A stretch of 44,030 nucleotides of DNA from Cryobacterium melibiosiphilum (GCF_003602235.1 NZ_QZVS01000061.1:1-44030), one strand, 5' to 3'; numbered from the stretch's first letter, positions 23,141-31,780 are shown. Notes: generated by a model not told the origin, from the letters alone. Translations and numbers: made by a program.

Positions 23141-23505
23141 AGCTGGCCTACCATTCCCGGTATGTCGGCAGCCAATACTCGCATCAGTGCCTCGACGTCG
23201 ACGGATGGATACCGAGCCTCATTCATGGCAAATGGGATCGCCTTAAGTGTTTCATCGAGAGTCGGCGGGGCCACACTGCGCTCCGCGCACTCAGCGCGCA
23301 AAGCGCTCACATAGGCTGCGCCGACTAGACCAACCAGAGAGTGGTCAATCAGCCACGTTTCACACAAGACCGTGCCGAGAAGGTCCCCTGGCCGGTCATA
23401 CGACTTTCCGCCGGTCACGCGGAGTCCCGAAAGCATCCCTTGGTGCTGCGCTGCAACCTCCGCAAGGGTGACGTAATACGAACGTGGGACAGTTACGGTA
23501 TCCAT
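23137..23505 (-). CDS. Hypothetical protein, convergent with the par operon
   Basis: 122 residues from ATG 23505 (MDTVTVPRSYYVTLAEVAAQ); an upstream ATG in the same frame at 23523 is possible but adds only MWETGG. The protein is helical with no membrane segment and no motif that I recognise. It is the only minus-strand gene between 10 and 24 kb and may belong to the cargo rather than the backbone. Confidence 0.6.
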   Translation of the reverse strand: MDTVTVPRSYYVTLAEVAAQHQGMLSGLRVTGGKSYDRPGDLLGTVLCETWLIDHSLVGLVGAAYVSALRAECAERSVAPPTLDETLKAIPFAMNEARYPSVDVEALMRVLAADIPGMVGQL

Positions 23506-23524
23506 GCCGCCAGTTTCCCACAAT

Positions 23525-23539
23525 CGATCGTTAGTGGGC
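23525..23539. repeat. Module-edge repeat, copy 1
   Basis: CGATCGTTAGTGGGC, matching copies at 24449-24463 and 30790-30804 at 12 to 13 of 15 positions. It lies between the convergent gene and the RCC1 gene. Confidence 0.4.
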
Positions 23540-23590
23540 GGCCGCTCACCGAGCTATGACTAAGGTCGCGAATTCTGAGACGATCAACAG

Positions 23591-24448
23591 ATGGCCTCGC
23601 TAAGCTCCCACGCCCATCTCGCCGCCGGCCGTCGTCACTCCGTTGGTGTCACGGCTGATGGTTCAGTACTCACCGCGGGTCGGCTGAACTCAGAGGAGTG
23701 CCTTGTCGACGATTGGTTCGACGTCGTAAGCGTGGCGGTCGGCAGCGTGCATACCGCTTCGAACACCGGGCGTTCCCACACCGTCGGGCTGCGCAGAGAC
23801 GGCACGATGCTCGCGACTGGATGGAACAACGAAGGCCAATGCGATGTCGACGACTGGTCCGACGTCGTTAGCATCGCGGCCGGCTGGCGTCGGACCCTCG
23901 CCATCCGCTTAGATGGGACAGCTCTTGCGGCTGGACGACGGAACGAGGGAGCAAACAACGTTGAAGAATGGAGTGGGCTGGTGGCCGCTGCGGCGGGAGA
24001 CTGGCACTCCATCGGGCTCCGATCTGACGGTACGGCTGTTGCGGTGGGGAACAACCGTAGGGGGCAGTGCGCCGTAACCGAATGGCGTGATCTGCGCGCG
24101 GTCGCAGCGGGCTATCTACACACGGTCGGCCTCACCCGCAGCGGGCGGGTGCTCGCGACCGGGGACCGGACTGCTGGGATCGAGGACGTATCAGGATGGC
24201 GTGACGTCGCGAGGGTATCGGCAGGCAGCTATCACATCGTTGCGGCGCTCGACGGAGGACGAGTACTCGCAGCCGGCGACAATAGTCGCGGGCAGTGTGA
24301 GGTCGCAGCCTGGCGCGATGTGGTGGAAGTGGCCGCCGGCTCTACCCACACGCTCGGCCTCTGCTCCAATGGAACCGTTCTCGCGACAGGTAACGATAAT
24401 GACGGCCAGTGCGACACGACGAAATGGAAGCTAGCTCTGATCGAATAA
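23591..24448 (+). CDS. RCC1-repeat seven-bladed beta-propeller protein
   Basis: 285 residues made almost wholly of seven units with the pattern V-x-VAAG-x-x-HTVGL-x-DG-x-VLATG-x-N-x-x-GQC-x-V-x-x-W; unit 2 has an insertion around SVHTASNTGRS. This is the RCC1/BLIP-II type repeat, predicting a closed seven-bladed propeller. No signal peptide or partner domain is present, so it is a cytoplasmic binding module of unknown target. It sits alone at the left edge of the defence cargo. Bacterial RCC1 proteins are often exported; this one does not look so. Confidence 0.8.
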   Translation: MASLSSHAHLAAGRRHSVGVTADGSVLTAGRLNSEECLVDDWFDVVSVAVGSVHTASNTGRSHTVGLRRDGTMLATGWNNEGQCDVDDWSDVVSIAAGWRRTLAIRLDGTALAAGRRNEGANNVEEWSGLVAAAAGDWHSIGLRSDGTAVAVGNNRRGQCAVTEWRDLRAVAAGYLHTVGLTRSGRVLATGDRTAGIEDVSGWRDVARVSAGSYHIVAALDGGRVLAAGDNSRGQCEVAAWRDVVEVAAGSTHTLGLCSNGTVLATGNDNDGQCDTTKWKLALIE

Positions 24449-24463
24449 CGATCGTTTCTGAGC
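24449..24463. repeat. Module-edge repeat, copy 2
   Basis: CGATCGTTTCTGAGC directly after the RCC1 stop; with two preceding bases it contains the 10-bp palindrome AACGATCGTT, as does copy 3 at 30788. Confidence 0.4.
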
Positions 24464-24494
24464 TGCAGCACACTCAACACTTAAGGGCGGCTCA

Positions 24495-25433
24495 CTAAAG
24501 TGTCAGAACTGCTGTGGGAATCTGCGCTCCGACGGTGGTGTCATCGAGGTCACGGTTTTGCCAAGCCCCATAAGTGAGCCCGGTGCTGTCTTCTACCCAA
24601 GAAGTGCGTCCGTTGGCGGAGCGGCCAGCAACGACGGCGGCTGCTGCAGATGGGCTAGCGAACACCTGGTTCTTCGTGAAGAGCGCCGGATCCGTAGTGG
24701 TGTCTATAGTGCCGTCTTTTTCGAGACGCTCCCGAAGGGCCACGTAGGATCCTCCGCCGACTTGTGTGCGTCGTGCGTGGGAGCCGCTGAGGATGGTGAA
24801 CTCTCCATCCACCTCAGTGGCGGACGCCGTGAGTCCTTCACGAGGCTGCTCCATGGTGAACCGCGGTGCGGACACGGCGACCCGCGCTTGGCTCGCCGGC
24901 ACTACATTGCTTGCGGCGATAGTTGTCACTCGAAGGACATTGACGCCAAGGACGGGTAGAGCGATCAGTGCCTGCGCAATGAAGTATTCCATGTCAGACA
25001 CGTCGGCTTCCGGTAGTGCAATCAAAGGTGGAGCGGTGCCGTTAACAAGCTCTGAGCGTTGCGCGTCCCGAGCAATCTGAAGGAAGCGAGATTCAAGGTA
25101 ACGGGCATGAGCTTTAGTGAGGTTGGCATCCTTGCTGGTGAGAAGAACTGCGCGTTCCCAGAAGTCTTTCTCACGGGCATGACTGGTTAACCTGGCGCTG
25201 ATGTCGTCGCCCTCGCCGACATACACCTGAATACCGCCGACGCTATCGGGGGCGTCACCGAGGAGCAGGTACACGCCTGTCCGGCGGGCCTCTTCCCTCC
25301 GGAGTAGCGCTAGGAGATCTGACCTCGGGCCAGCAAGGAGATGACCAGTCCAGTTCATAATCTCTGCCGTCACCAGGCCGCCCGGCGTGCCGTCGACTAA
25401 GAACAACCGGACAGATTTACCCGACGCGGCCAT
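24495..25433 (-). CDS. GIY-YIG nuclease domain protein with DUF4357 end
   Basis: 312 residues. Residues ~50-125 form a GIY-YIG domain: TGVYLLLGD (GIY strand), IQVYVGEGDDISARLTSH (YIG strand and catalytic arginine) and ARYLESRFLQIA (the metal-binding glutamate). The C-terminus (KNQVFASPSAAAAVVAGRSANGRTSW) matches DUF4357. This pair is common in actinobacterial proteins linked to restriction loci. It is transcribed divergently from the adjacent methylase-endonuclease pair, so a role in defence or DNA processing is plausible. The minus-strand ATG is at 25433. Confidence 0.8.
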   Translation of the reverse strand: MAASGKSVRLFLVDGTPGGLVTAEIMNWTGHLLAGPRSDLLALLRREEARRTGVYLLLGDAPDSVGGIQVYVGEGDDISARLTSHAREKDFWERAVLLTSKDANLTKAHARYLESRFLQIARDAQRSELVNGTAPPLIALPEADVSDMEYFIAQALIALPVLGVNVLRVTTIAASNVVPASQARVAVSAPRFTMEQPREGLTASATEVDGEFTILSGSHARRTQVGGGSYVALRERLEKDGTIDTTTDPALFTKNQVFASPSAAAAVVAGRSANGRTSWVEDSTGLTYGAWQNRDLDDTTVGAQIPTAVLTL

Positions 25434-25551
25434 AAAACTTCCCCCTTCGCTATTTCATCGCAGTTTAGGACACTCCTTACTGGAGCTTCGGCGAGGCCCA
25501 GTAGCTGGTGGCTGACAGTCCAGTGTCTCCGGCGTAAGGCAGAATGAAGTT

Positions 25552-27216
25552 GTGACTCTGGCCCCGCTCCACCCCGCCGATACGCCAGAACTCCGCAAAG
25601 CGCGCGGTGCCTTCTTCACCCCCCAGCCCATCGTCCGGTTCATCGCCGACTGGGCACTTCGAGACGCCGCAGACGCAGTCTTTGAGCCGTCCGCTGGTGA
25701 CGCAGAATTCCTGGTTGAAGCCGTCCGCCGGCTTCGCGAACTCAGCGACAATCCGACGTTTAAACCGACCGTTCACGGCGTCGAGATCCATAAACACAGT
25801 GCACAGGTTGGCCGCAGCCGAGTCCGCGAAGCCGGTGGCCGCCCGCGGATCCAAGTGAACGACTTCTTCATGGTCAATTCCGAGAAGAAGTATGCAGCCG
25901 TGATCGGTAACCCGCCCTTTGTTCGCTACCAGGACTGGTCAGGCGTATCCCGTCTACGCTCCCGCGAGGCGGCGCTCCGGGCCGGGGTTTCCCTCACCGG
26001 GCTCGCTTCCAGCTGGGCCGCATTCGTCATTCAAGGCTCGTCGATCCTCCGCGACGGTGGCCGGCTTGGCCTGGTCTTGCCCGCCGAACTCCTGTCGGTG
26101 AACTATGCCGCTCCGGTCCGGCAGTTCCTTTTCGATCACTTCCGCAGCCTTGAGATCGTCCTCTTCGAGGAGCAGGTTTTTCCAGAGGCCGAAGCTGACG
26201 TGGTCTTACTGCTTGCGGACGGATACAACCAAGGCCCCACGGATCATGCAACCATCCGCCAAGCCAAGAACGCAGCTGGCCTCACCGTCCTCGAAAACGG
26301 AATGCAATGGGCCCCCATTGACCCTGCCGGAAAGTGGACTGGTGCAGGACTTGTGCCGCCCGCGGCGACGATGCCCTTGGCACGGTTGGTTGACGGGGAG
26401 TCGTTTGTCGATTTGGAGTCCTGGGGAGATACGACTCTCGGGATGGTTACCGGCAACAACCGGTATTTCGCGTTATCTCCCGCACGGATCAAAGAGCTGG
26501 GCATCCACCGCAACGAGCTGCTGCGACTTTCCCCGCCAGGTAGCTCACATCTGCGCGGCCTCGTTCTCTCCGATGACATGCTCACCAGGCTTGGACGGGA
26601 CGGAAAAGCGACCCGTCTGTTCTATCCCGCTGCGATGCCGTCAGCAGCGGCGCAGTCCTACATCGACGCCGGGCACGCTGCCGGGGTTGACCAGGCGTAT
26701 AAATGTCAGGTGCGTAAGACCTGGTACCGTGTGCCGCTCGTCGCGCCGGCTGACCTGTTGTTGACCTGCATGAATGCAGACACCCCGCGTCTGACGACGA
26801 ACCTGGCCGGCGTTCGCCACCTGAACTCCATCCACGGGGTCTATCTCAAAAAGGATCTTCGGGACCTTGGCCGGGAACTCCTGCCGCTGGCCTCGCTGAA
26901 CTCGATCACTCTGCTCAACGCAGAGATGGTCGGGCGCGCCTACGGGGGCGGGATTCTTAAACTCGAACCCAAGGAAGCTGACCAGTGGATGATGCCGGCA
27001 CCCGAGCTGGTCAGGACCCGCGCCGCCGCGCTCCGCGCTATTCGGGACAGGGTCGCCAGGAAGCTTCAAGCCGGCCAACTTCTCGCGGCAGTGCGCCTTG
27101 TCGACCAAGCCCTTTTACTCGAGGCCGGACACTTGGCAGTTGAGGAGATCGAGCACGTTCGTGCCGCCCACGCCGAACTGACTCGTCGACGCACAACGAG
27201 AGGTAAACGTGGCTGA
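25552..27216 (+). CDS. N6-adenine DNA methyltransferase of a type II restriction system
   Basis: 554 residues. The N-terminus has KARGAFFTPQPIV, the usual entry to gamma-class adenine methylases, motif I-like VFEPSAGDAEFL, and the catalytic motif IV NPPF at 120-123. The C-terminal half is a target-recognition-like region (SWGDTTLGMVTGNNRYF; VYLKKDLRDLGRELLPLASLNS). It would protect host DNA by methylating adenines in the site cut by the partner enzyme. The next gene overlaps its end by 8 bp, indicating an operon. Codon use is ordinary high-GC, similar to the neighbourhood. The recognition sequence cannot be read from the protein. Confidence 0.88.
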   Translation: MTLAPLHPADTPELRKARGAFFTPQPIVRFIADWALRDAADAVFEPSAGDAEFLVEAVRRLRELSDNPTFKPTVHGVEIHKHSAQVGRSRVREAGGRPRIQVNDFFMVNSEKKYAAVIGNPPFVRYQDWSGVSRLRSREAALRAGVSLTGLASSWAAFVIQGSSILRDGGRLGLVLPAELLSVNYAAPVRQFLFDHFRSLEIVLFEEQVFPEAEADVVLLLADGYNQGPTDHATIRQAKNAAGLTVLENGMQWAPIDPAGKWTGAGLVPPAATMPLARLVDGESFVDLESWGDTTLGMVTGNNRYFALSPARIKELGIHRNELLRLSPPGSSHLRGLVLSDDMLTRLGRDGKATRLFYPAAMPSAAAQSYIDAGHAAGVDQAYKCQVRKTWYRVPLVAPADLLLTCMNADTPRLTTNLAGVRHLNSIHGVYLKKDLRDLGRELLPLASLNSITLLNAEMVGRAYGGGILKLEPKEADQWMMPAPELVRTRAAALRAIRDRVARKLQAGQLLAAVRLVDQALLLEAGHLAVEEIEHVRAAHAELTRRRTTRGKRG

Positions 27217-28228
27217 GCCCACCGCCAAGGACAAAGCCTGGGTCATCTTCGATCGCATCATTGCTGACGCCTCACCGCTGGGCATCCACACCAACCCGTG
27301 GCGCCTGGTGGATGACAAGCGGCAATATGTGCCGGATATCACCACGCTTGAACGGCTCCTTGGCGTCCCGCTGTATCTGAAGGCAACCGTGCGTTCGGGT
27401 GTGCGCGCCCTCGCACTAGACGTTTGGCTCGCATACGAACTACGCCGAGCCGGATTCGAACCCGATGCCGTCTGGCCCCGGCCGAGTCACCCACGCATCC
27501 TTCCCGTGCCGATCACAAAACTGCTGGAAGCCCTGCCGAAAGCGGAAAAAGCGATCCTCATCCAGCGATTGACCAAGAAGACGTCGATCAGCGGAGTGAC
27601 CTCATCCAGCGCGTCGATCTTGGGAAAAAACTACCTCAAGCAAGTGGACGTGATCATGACGGACTGGGCAACCGGCCCGGAGATCCTGGTCTCTACGAAG
27701 CGTATGGACTCTTCCTACGGGAAGAACGCGGCGAATCGCATTGAAGAGTCGTACGGAGATGCCAAGAACCTGAGGCTTCGCCACCCCATGGCTGCTCTTG
27801 GATTCCTCATCGCACTGCGCTCGGACATCCTGGTCAAAGAACCGCTGATCTTCGACTGGCTCACCGACCTCGTCGGCAAGCTCGGCCAAGAAGACGACGC
27901 TTATCACGCCACTTCGCTGCTGCTCATGGACTACGGGGACGACCTGGCGATCGACGATGAGGACGACGACGAAGAACCAGAGAACCCGCTGACGCCTGCA
28001 GGACCGGAGCCAGAGCCCGACGAAAACGAAGACATCGAGGACGTTCCATCCGACGAAATCGACAGAGCGCTGCAGGAGCTTCCCCGCGTGACGATTCAGG
28101 AAGAACTCGTAGAGCCACATCTACGATCAGCCGCGTTCATTGCGAACATCGTCAACCGAGCCCTCGACGCAACCCCGATTACCCTGCACAGAAAGGCCCG
28201 CCTGCTGCGAAAGAACGCAGCAGGGTAA
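27209..28228 (+). CDS. Probable restriction endonuclease partner of the methylase
   Basis: 339 residues from GTG 27209, inside the methylase end. Residues 145-164 (QVDVIMTDWATGPEILVSTK) resemble a PD-(D/E)xK nuclease core, with D147, E158 and K164 as candidates, although the last acidic position is replaced by Ser/Thr. It is followed by YGKNAANRIEESYGDAKNL and a helical C-terminal part with a strongly acidic linker (about 245-280). Pairing with an adenine methylase makes a type II endonuclease most likely. I do not know its specificity. Confidence 0.75.
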   Translation: MAEPTAKDKAWVIFDRIIADASPLGIHTNPWRLVDDKRQYVPDITTLERLLGVPLYLKATVRSGVRALALDVWLAYELRRAGFEPDAVWPRPSHPRILPVPITKLLEALPKAEKAILIQRLTKKTSISGVTSSSASILGKNYLKQVDVIMTDWATGPEILVSTKRMDSSYGKNAANRIEESYGDAKNLRLRHPMAALGFLIALRSDILVKEPLIFDWLTDLVGKLGQEDDAYHATSLLLMDYGDDLAIDDEDDDEEPENPLTPAGPEPEPDENEDIEDVPSDEIDRALQELPRVTIQEELVEPHLRSAAFIANIVNRALDATPITLHRKARLLRKNAAG

Positions 28229-28353
28229 CGACTACGCAATCACGATCGGGCCGGCAATCGCAGAATGAGAACCCAAGCCATCAGCGGACGTACGCCAGGG
28301 CGCCAGCGAGATTCGATTCGAATAGATTACTGAACTGCTAGGAGTGCATCCCC

Positions 28354-28635
28354 ATGTCCACACTGTTGATCACCTACGATCTGAACAGCCCAGGCCAAAA
28401 ATACGAAGCGCTCCACGAGGCGATCAAATCCCAAGGCAGCTGGTGGCACCACATGGAATCCACCTGGATCGTGGTTACGAGTCGGACGCCGCGGGAAGTG
28501 TTCTCCGCCCTCAATGCTCACATTGACGGGACAGACCGAGCAATTGTCATTGACATCAGCGGTAGGGAATATTCGGGGTGGCTGACCGAAGAAGCCTGGG
28601 AGTGGCTTCGGAAGTTCGTCGGACCGTCCTCGTGA
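28354..28635 (+). CDS. Stand-alone Cas2-like / SinR-family protein
   Basis: 93 residues: LLITYDLNSPGQKYEALHEAIK, then SWWHHMESTWIVV and AIVIDISGREYSGWL. The opening strand ending in YDL, the helix, and the second strand with a tryptophan are the ferredoxin-like pattern of Cas2 and of Cas2-like SinR/VapD proteins, which include small ribonucleases. No CRISPR repeats or cas1 are present, so it is not a CRISPR adaptation protein here. The ATG follows the sequence TGCATCCCC with no good ribosome site; a start at 28354 is the best fit. It sits just downstream of the restriction genes. Confidence 0.7.
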   Translation: MSTLLITYDLNSPGQKYEALHEAIKSQGSWWHHMESTWIVVTSRTPREVFSALNAHIDGTDRAIVIDISGREYSGWLTEEAWEWLRKFVGPSS

Positions 28636-29199
28636 CAAAATTCCCAGTGCTAACGCGACTTGCCCGTAGCGCGGGTAGATACGTGTGACCTCTGCTTAGC
28701 GACATCGTGCATTGTCGGCGCAAGCTTGCGGCCCGCATCGTGAGGCCGCCAAAGATATCCCAGACCATCGTCACATTAGCCGAGTGCCTATCGTTTGCAA
28801 TATGAAGAATGAATGACTAAATATGTGACAAATTCAGGCTGTGAATCGCAACAGTAAAAGATGGTGGTTCCGCAGCGCAATTTGTCCGTATTTCATGAGG
28901 TCGTTCGATTGTCATGCCCATGTGGGGTGTATCCCAGCCTGACATCAGATCCGGGCGCTGAATCCGCCTAGCTAGGATCAACTTTAGTTTTGTTGACATC
29001 GCTTGTCGCGGACTCATGGAGTTCAACCTGACAGAGCAGGCGGTCGGACCACATGACGAGTCAGTGATGCGGCTACGTGAGCGTGAGCATCCTCGATCAG
29101 AACACGGTCCGTCAACTTGACGGCGTCGACGTCGATCGGGTATTCGAGGTAAGGCATCGGGCAAGACCTGAACCGGCGCGAGCTGGAACGGGCGGAAAT
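28636..29199. other. Non-coding gap, relatively AT-rich
   Basis: No open frame here has convincing protein character. The middle (about 28790-28860) is AT-rich compared with the rest. The remainder may be the eroded end of an older insertion. No strong hairpin or repeat seen. Confidence 0.5.
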
Positions 29200-30102
29200 T
29201 TACTCGCACAGGGGATCTTCAGCCCCAGGTTCCCATTTCTGGCCTTCGGGGTTCCAGTGCATCTCGGACGCGAGCTGTCCGAGCATGATTGGTTCGAGGA
29301 ACGCGATGATTTCGCGGAGCTGGTCGTTAAGTTGCGGAAGCGACTGTTCTTCGATGTCCGTCTTGCTTCGCCAGGCAGCCCATTTTCGTTCAGCGTCTGC
29401 GTCGTAACCGCGCACTGCGTCACTGATGGAAGTGAGTGGCACTTCGCGGTGGGTTGCGACTGCGGCGATCGCAGATGCGACATCGCCTGCTCGGTACGGG
29501 TAGCGTCTGGCGAGGTTGCGAAGGTCGACGTAGTCCCGCCACCGGGTATTGCTGGCACCGCGCTGCAGCATCGTGATTGTTTTCTCTGCAATCACCGTTG
29601 CGACCGGGTAGCCAACGATCATGAAGTCGTCGCCGAGCAGTCCCGGCAGCTCGACGAGTTGCGGTTCCGGCCAGATTGGGTCGCCCGTGCTCACATCCAT
29701 GTGCACGAACAGTCTTGCCGTATGCAAATGTGCGGTGAGACGAATGCGCAGACCAGAGTACTCATCCTCATCTCTAATCGGGGTCACGCGAGCAGTCTCG
29801 GCGTCGAAGTCAACGCCGTCGTCTGCGTCGATGGCAGCGACGGCCTCAACGACTCTGCGTAGATAGGCCTCGTCGAGCGTGACGTCGAGGGCTTGCATGT
29901 CGATGTCTCTCGTGGGCCGGCGCAAGGCGAATGCCGCGAGCAGCACACCGCCTTTGAGGACGAGGTCATCTCGGTAGGGTGTGCGGGTGAGCCGTTCGAG
30001 GAACCGTTCGAGCACGTACAGTGTGTGCAGTTCGCTCGTTGCCCGGCCTTGGCGGCGAGCGAGTGTCTGCAACGAGTGATAGATGTGAACAGCGTCGGTC
30101 AT
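29200..30102 (-). CDS. abiEii: AbiEii toxin, nucleotidyltransferase
   Basis: 300 residues from ATG 30102, which overlaps the antitoxin stop as ATGA; the frame is open 34 codons upstream but that lies inside the antitoxin gene. The nucleotidyltransferase core is DDLVLKGGVLLAAFALRRPT followed by RDIDM, and later AEKTITMLQRGASNTRWRDYVDL, the AbiEii/AbiGii pattern. AbiEii-type (MenT-related) toxins are GTP-binding or tRNA-modifying nucleotidyltransferases that halt growth on phage infection. The unit also stabilises plasmids. Full length for the family. Confidence 0.9.
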   Translation of the reverse strand: MTDAVHIYHSLQTLARRQGRATSELHTLYVLERFLERLTRTPYRDDLVLKGGVLLAAFALRRPTRDIDMQALDVTLDEAYLRRVVEAVAAIDADDGVDFDAETARVTPIRDEDEYSGLRIRLTAHLHTARLFVHMDVSTGDPIWPEPQLVELPGLLGDDFMIVGYPVATVIAEKTITMLQRGASNTRWRDYVDLRNLARRYPYRAGDVASAIAAVATHREVPLTSISDAVRGYDADAERKWAAWRSKTDIEEQSLPQLNDQLREIIAFLEPIMLGQLASEMHWNPEGQKWEPGAEDPLCE

Positions 30103-30689
30103 GTCAGATACTCCAATGCGTTTTTCACCGGTCCAAGCGCGCGGGGGATGGTGCGCGCCATCTCGAGGAGTGCGGCCGGTCGCACGCCTTTTCGTTTCAG
30201 CCATTCCTTCAACGCCTCAATCCCCGTCTCGTACCCTTCGGTGCCTCGCAGCCGGAAGACATCGACTAAGGAGCGCTCCGCTGAGTACACACCGATGATT
30301 TCTTCACTACCTGTGATCGACATCTCCTCGCGTCCGATCGGGAATGTGTCGCGGTCGAAGCTGTGCCATTGAACTGCTGCCGTTGTCGTTGGCACGGATT
30401 GCCCTCGTGGAACTGCGATGTCGGTGCGCGGCGGAATCGCGTCGATGAGACCGTGGTGTGCGAGTGCGCTGGCCAGACACAGGGTGGCTTCAGGTCTGCG
30501 TTTCACGATTTCAAGCAGGTCGAGATCGGCAACGGGCGCTGTCGCGAGCTGGTAGAGCCCTCGGCTTACCTGTTCTATAAGGCCAGTGTCGCGAAGGCGG
30601 TAGAGCGTGCGGGAGTCGACCCCGACCTGGGCCGCTTCACTTTGGCTGAACGCCCTTAAGGGCAGTTTTTCGAGCGGTCGCATCGGCAT
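30099..30689 (-). CDS. abiEi: AbiEi antitoxin and autoregulator
   Basis: 196 residues. The N-terminal winged helix-turn-helix (FSQSEAAQVGVDSRTLYRL, DTGLIEQVSRGLYQL) is typical of AbiEi antitoxins (COG5340), followed by the antitoxin domain (LCLASALAHHGLIDAIPPRTDIAVPRG, YSAERSLVDVFRLRG). AbiEi represses its own promoter by binding inverted repeats and counters the toxin without a stable complex (type IV toxin-antitoxin). A striking nested dyad lies immediately upstream at 30699-30744. The toxin gene overlaps its stop. Confidence 0.9.
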   Translation of the reverse strand: MPMRPLEKLPLRAFSQSEAAQVGVDSRTLYRLRDTGLIEQVSRGLYQLATAPVADLDLLEIVKRRPEATLCLASALAHHGLIDAIPPRTDIAVPRGQSVPTTTAAVQWHSFDRDTFPIGREEMSITGSEEIIGVYSAERSLVDVFRLRGTEGYETGIEALKEWLKRKGVRPAALLEMARTIPRALGPVKNALEYLT

Positions 30690-30698
30690 ACCATCCTT

Positions 30699-30744
30699 GC
30701 CTAGTATTCTATACAGATAACTTTATCTGTAGTCGGTACTAGGC
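30699..30744. promoter_or_regulatory. Nested dyad operator of the abiE operon
   Basis: Outer arms GCCTAGTA (30699-30706) and TACTAGGC (30737-30744) and inner arms ACAGATAA (30713-30720) and TTATCTGT (30723-30730) are all perfect and share one centre (30721.5). It lies 10 bp upstream of the antitoxin start and is AT-rich, so it overlaps the promoter. Confidence 0.8.
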
Positions 30745-30789
30745 GAAAAAATGCGCTGACTAATTACCAAGCGCGACTTCCGCCGTAAA

Positions 30790-30804
30790 CGATCGTTACT
30801 GAGC
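30790..30804. repeat. Module-edge repeat, copy 3
   Basis: CGATCGTTACTGAGC; with the two preceding bases it matches copy 2 (24447-24463) at 16 of 17 positions. It lies just beyond the AbiE operator. Confidence 0.4.
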
Positions 30805-30883
30805 CGAGCCGAAGTTGGCCATGGCGAGCCATGCCGGTCGACTTCGCCGGTCGGTGGCGGTGTTTTGTGATCGCTCTGTGTCG

Positions 30884-30985
30884 CTAGTTTCCGATCACGA
30901 GGATGCTTGCTGCGGCTTCGATGACGTCGTCGGGGAGACGTAGCCGGCAGTTGGAGGGTTGGAGTTCGCGAGTTCTGCTAGCGTC
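30884..30985 (-). pseudogene. Possible C-terminal gene remnant
   Basis: The minus strand ends in a natural-looking C-terminus (LRLPDDVIEAAASILVIGN, stop at 30884) with no start upstream. It may be the tail of a gene lost when the resolvase-transposase unit arrived. The rest of 30,805-31,183 shows no gene. Confidence 0.3.
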
Positions 30986-31183
30986 GCCGGTTCTGTGCGG
31001 GGCCCGCAACCGGAGACAACCTGGTGTCTTAGAAAGCTAAAGCTTTTCGAGACGCGCGAAGCCTCCCTCGAGCCGCAGGAAGAAGTGGCGGAATTCCGGG
31101 ACGTGATTTGTCTTGGAAACGTGTCTCACCGCAAAGTGTCTTTGTTCCGACGCTTTTAGCAATTTTCAAGGCAGAATGGATTC

Positions 31184-31780
31184 GTGAGACATCTTGGATA
31201 TACGCGGGTCAGCACTAGAAGCCAAGACGCGAAATTGCAGGTTGACGCTCTGGTTAAATCGGGCGTGCAAGAGCGGGACATTTTCACCGACGTCACCTCC
31301 GGCAGTCGGACCGCGATCTCACGCCCTGGGATGAAGAAGCTCCTCGAGTACGCCGAGCCTGGCGACACCGTCGTGGTGTGGCGGGTCGATCGCCTCGGAC
31401 GATCCCTCATCGATGTGTTGAACACGGTAAAGCTGCTCCGAGAGCGTGACATACAGGTGAAGAGCATCTCGGATGGGATCGACCCGTCGACGACCTCGGG
31501 CCGGCTGATGCTGAACATGCTCGCAACCTTGGCCGAGTACGAACGCGAGCTGATCACAGAAAGAGTGAACGCAGGGATCACAGCCGCCCGAAATGGCGGC
31601 ACCAAGTTTGGTCGGCCCCTGTCCGATCCCGTGGTCGTAGCCGACAAACTCAAACTCGTCTCCGAGGCCCGGGCGAAGGGCCGCACTGCGGAGGATGCGG
31701 CAAAGCTCGTCGGGTGGAGCCGAGCCACTCTGTACCGGCATCAGCAGGCCCTCGCGGCCCGCGAGAGCACCACCGTGTAG
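31184..31780 (+). CDS. Serine resolvase/invertase
   Basis: 198 residues from GTG 31184. The catalytic domain begins LGYTRVSTRSQDAKLQVDAL with the nucleophile Ser10, followed by VVWRVDRLGRSL, GRLMLNMLATLAEYERELI and a C-terminal helix-turn-helix (TAEDAAKLVGWSRATLYRHQ). It belongs to the small resolvase/invertase group used by Tn3- and Tn552-like transposons to resolve cointegrates. It precedes the TniA-like transposase gene by 7 nt on the same strand. A res site would be expected just upstream but I cannot define it with confidence. Confidence 0.92.
   Translation: MRHLGYTRVSTRSQDAKLQVDALVKSGVQERDIFTDVTSGSRTAISRPGMKKLLEYAEPGDTVVVWRVDRLGRSLIDVLNTVKLLRERDIQVKSISDGIDPSTTSGRLMLNMLATLAEYERELITERVNAGITAARNGGTKFGRPLSDPVVVADKLKLVSEARAKGRTAEDAAKLVGWSRATLYRHQQALAARESTTV

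Noticed and set aside
28354..28635. Cas2-like gene as part of a CRISPR locus
   Set aside because: No repeat-spacer array and no cas1 or other cas gene in the window.
28817..29209. Minus-strand open frame in the gap before abiEii
   Set aside because: Arg/Ser-rich with no family resemblance and no ribosome site.
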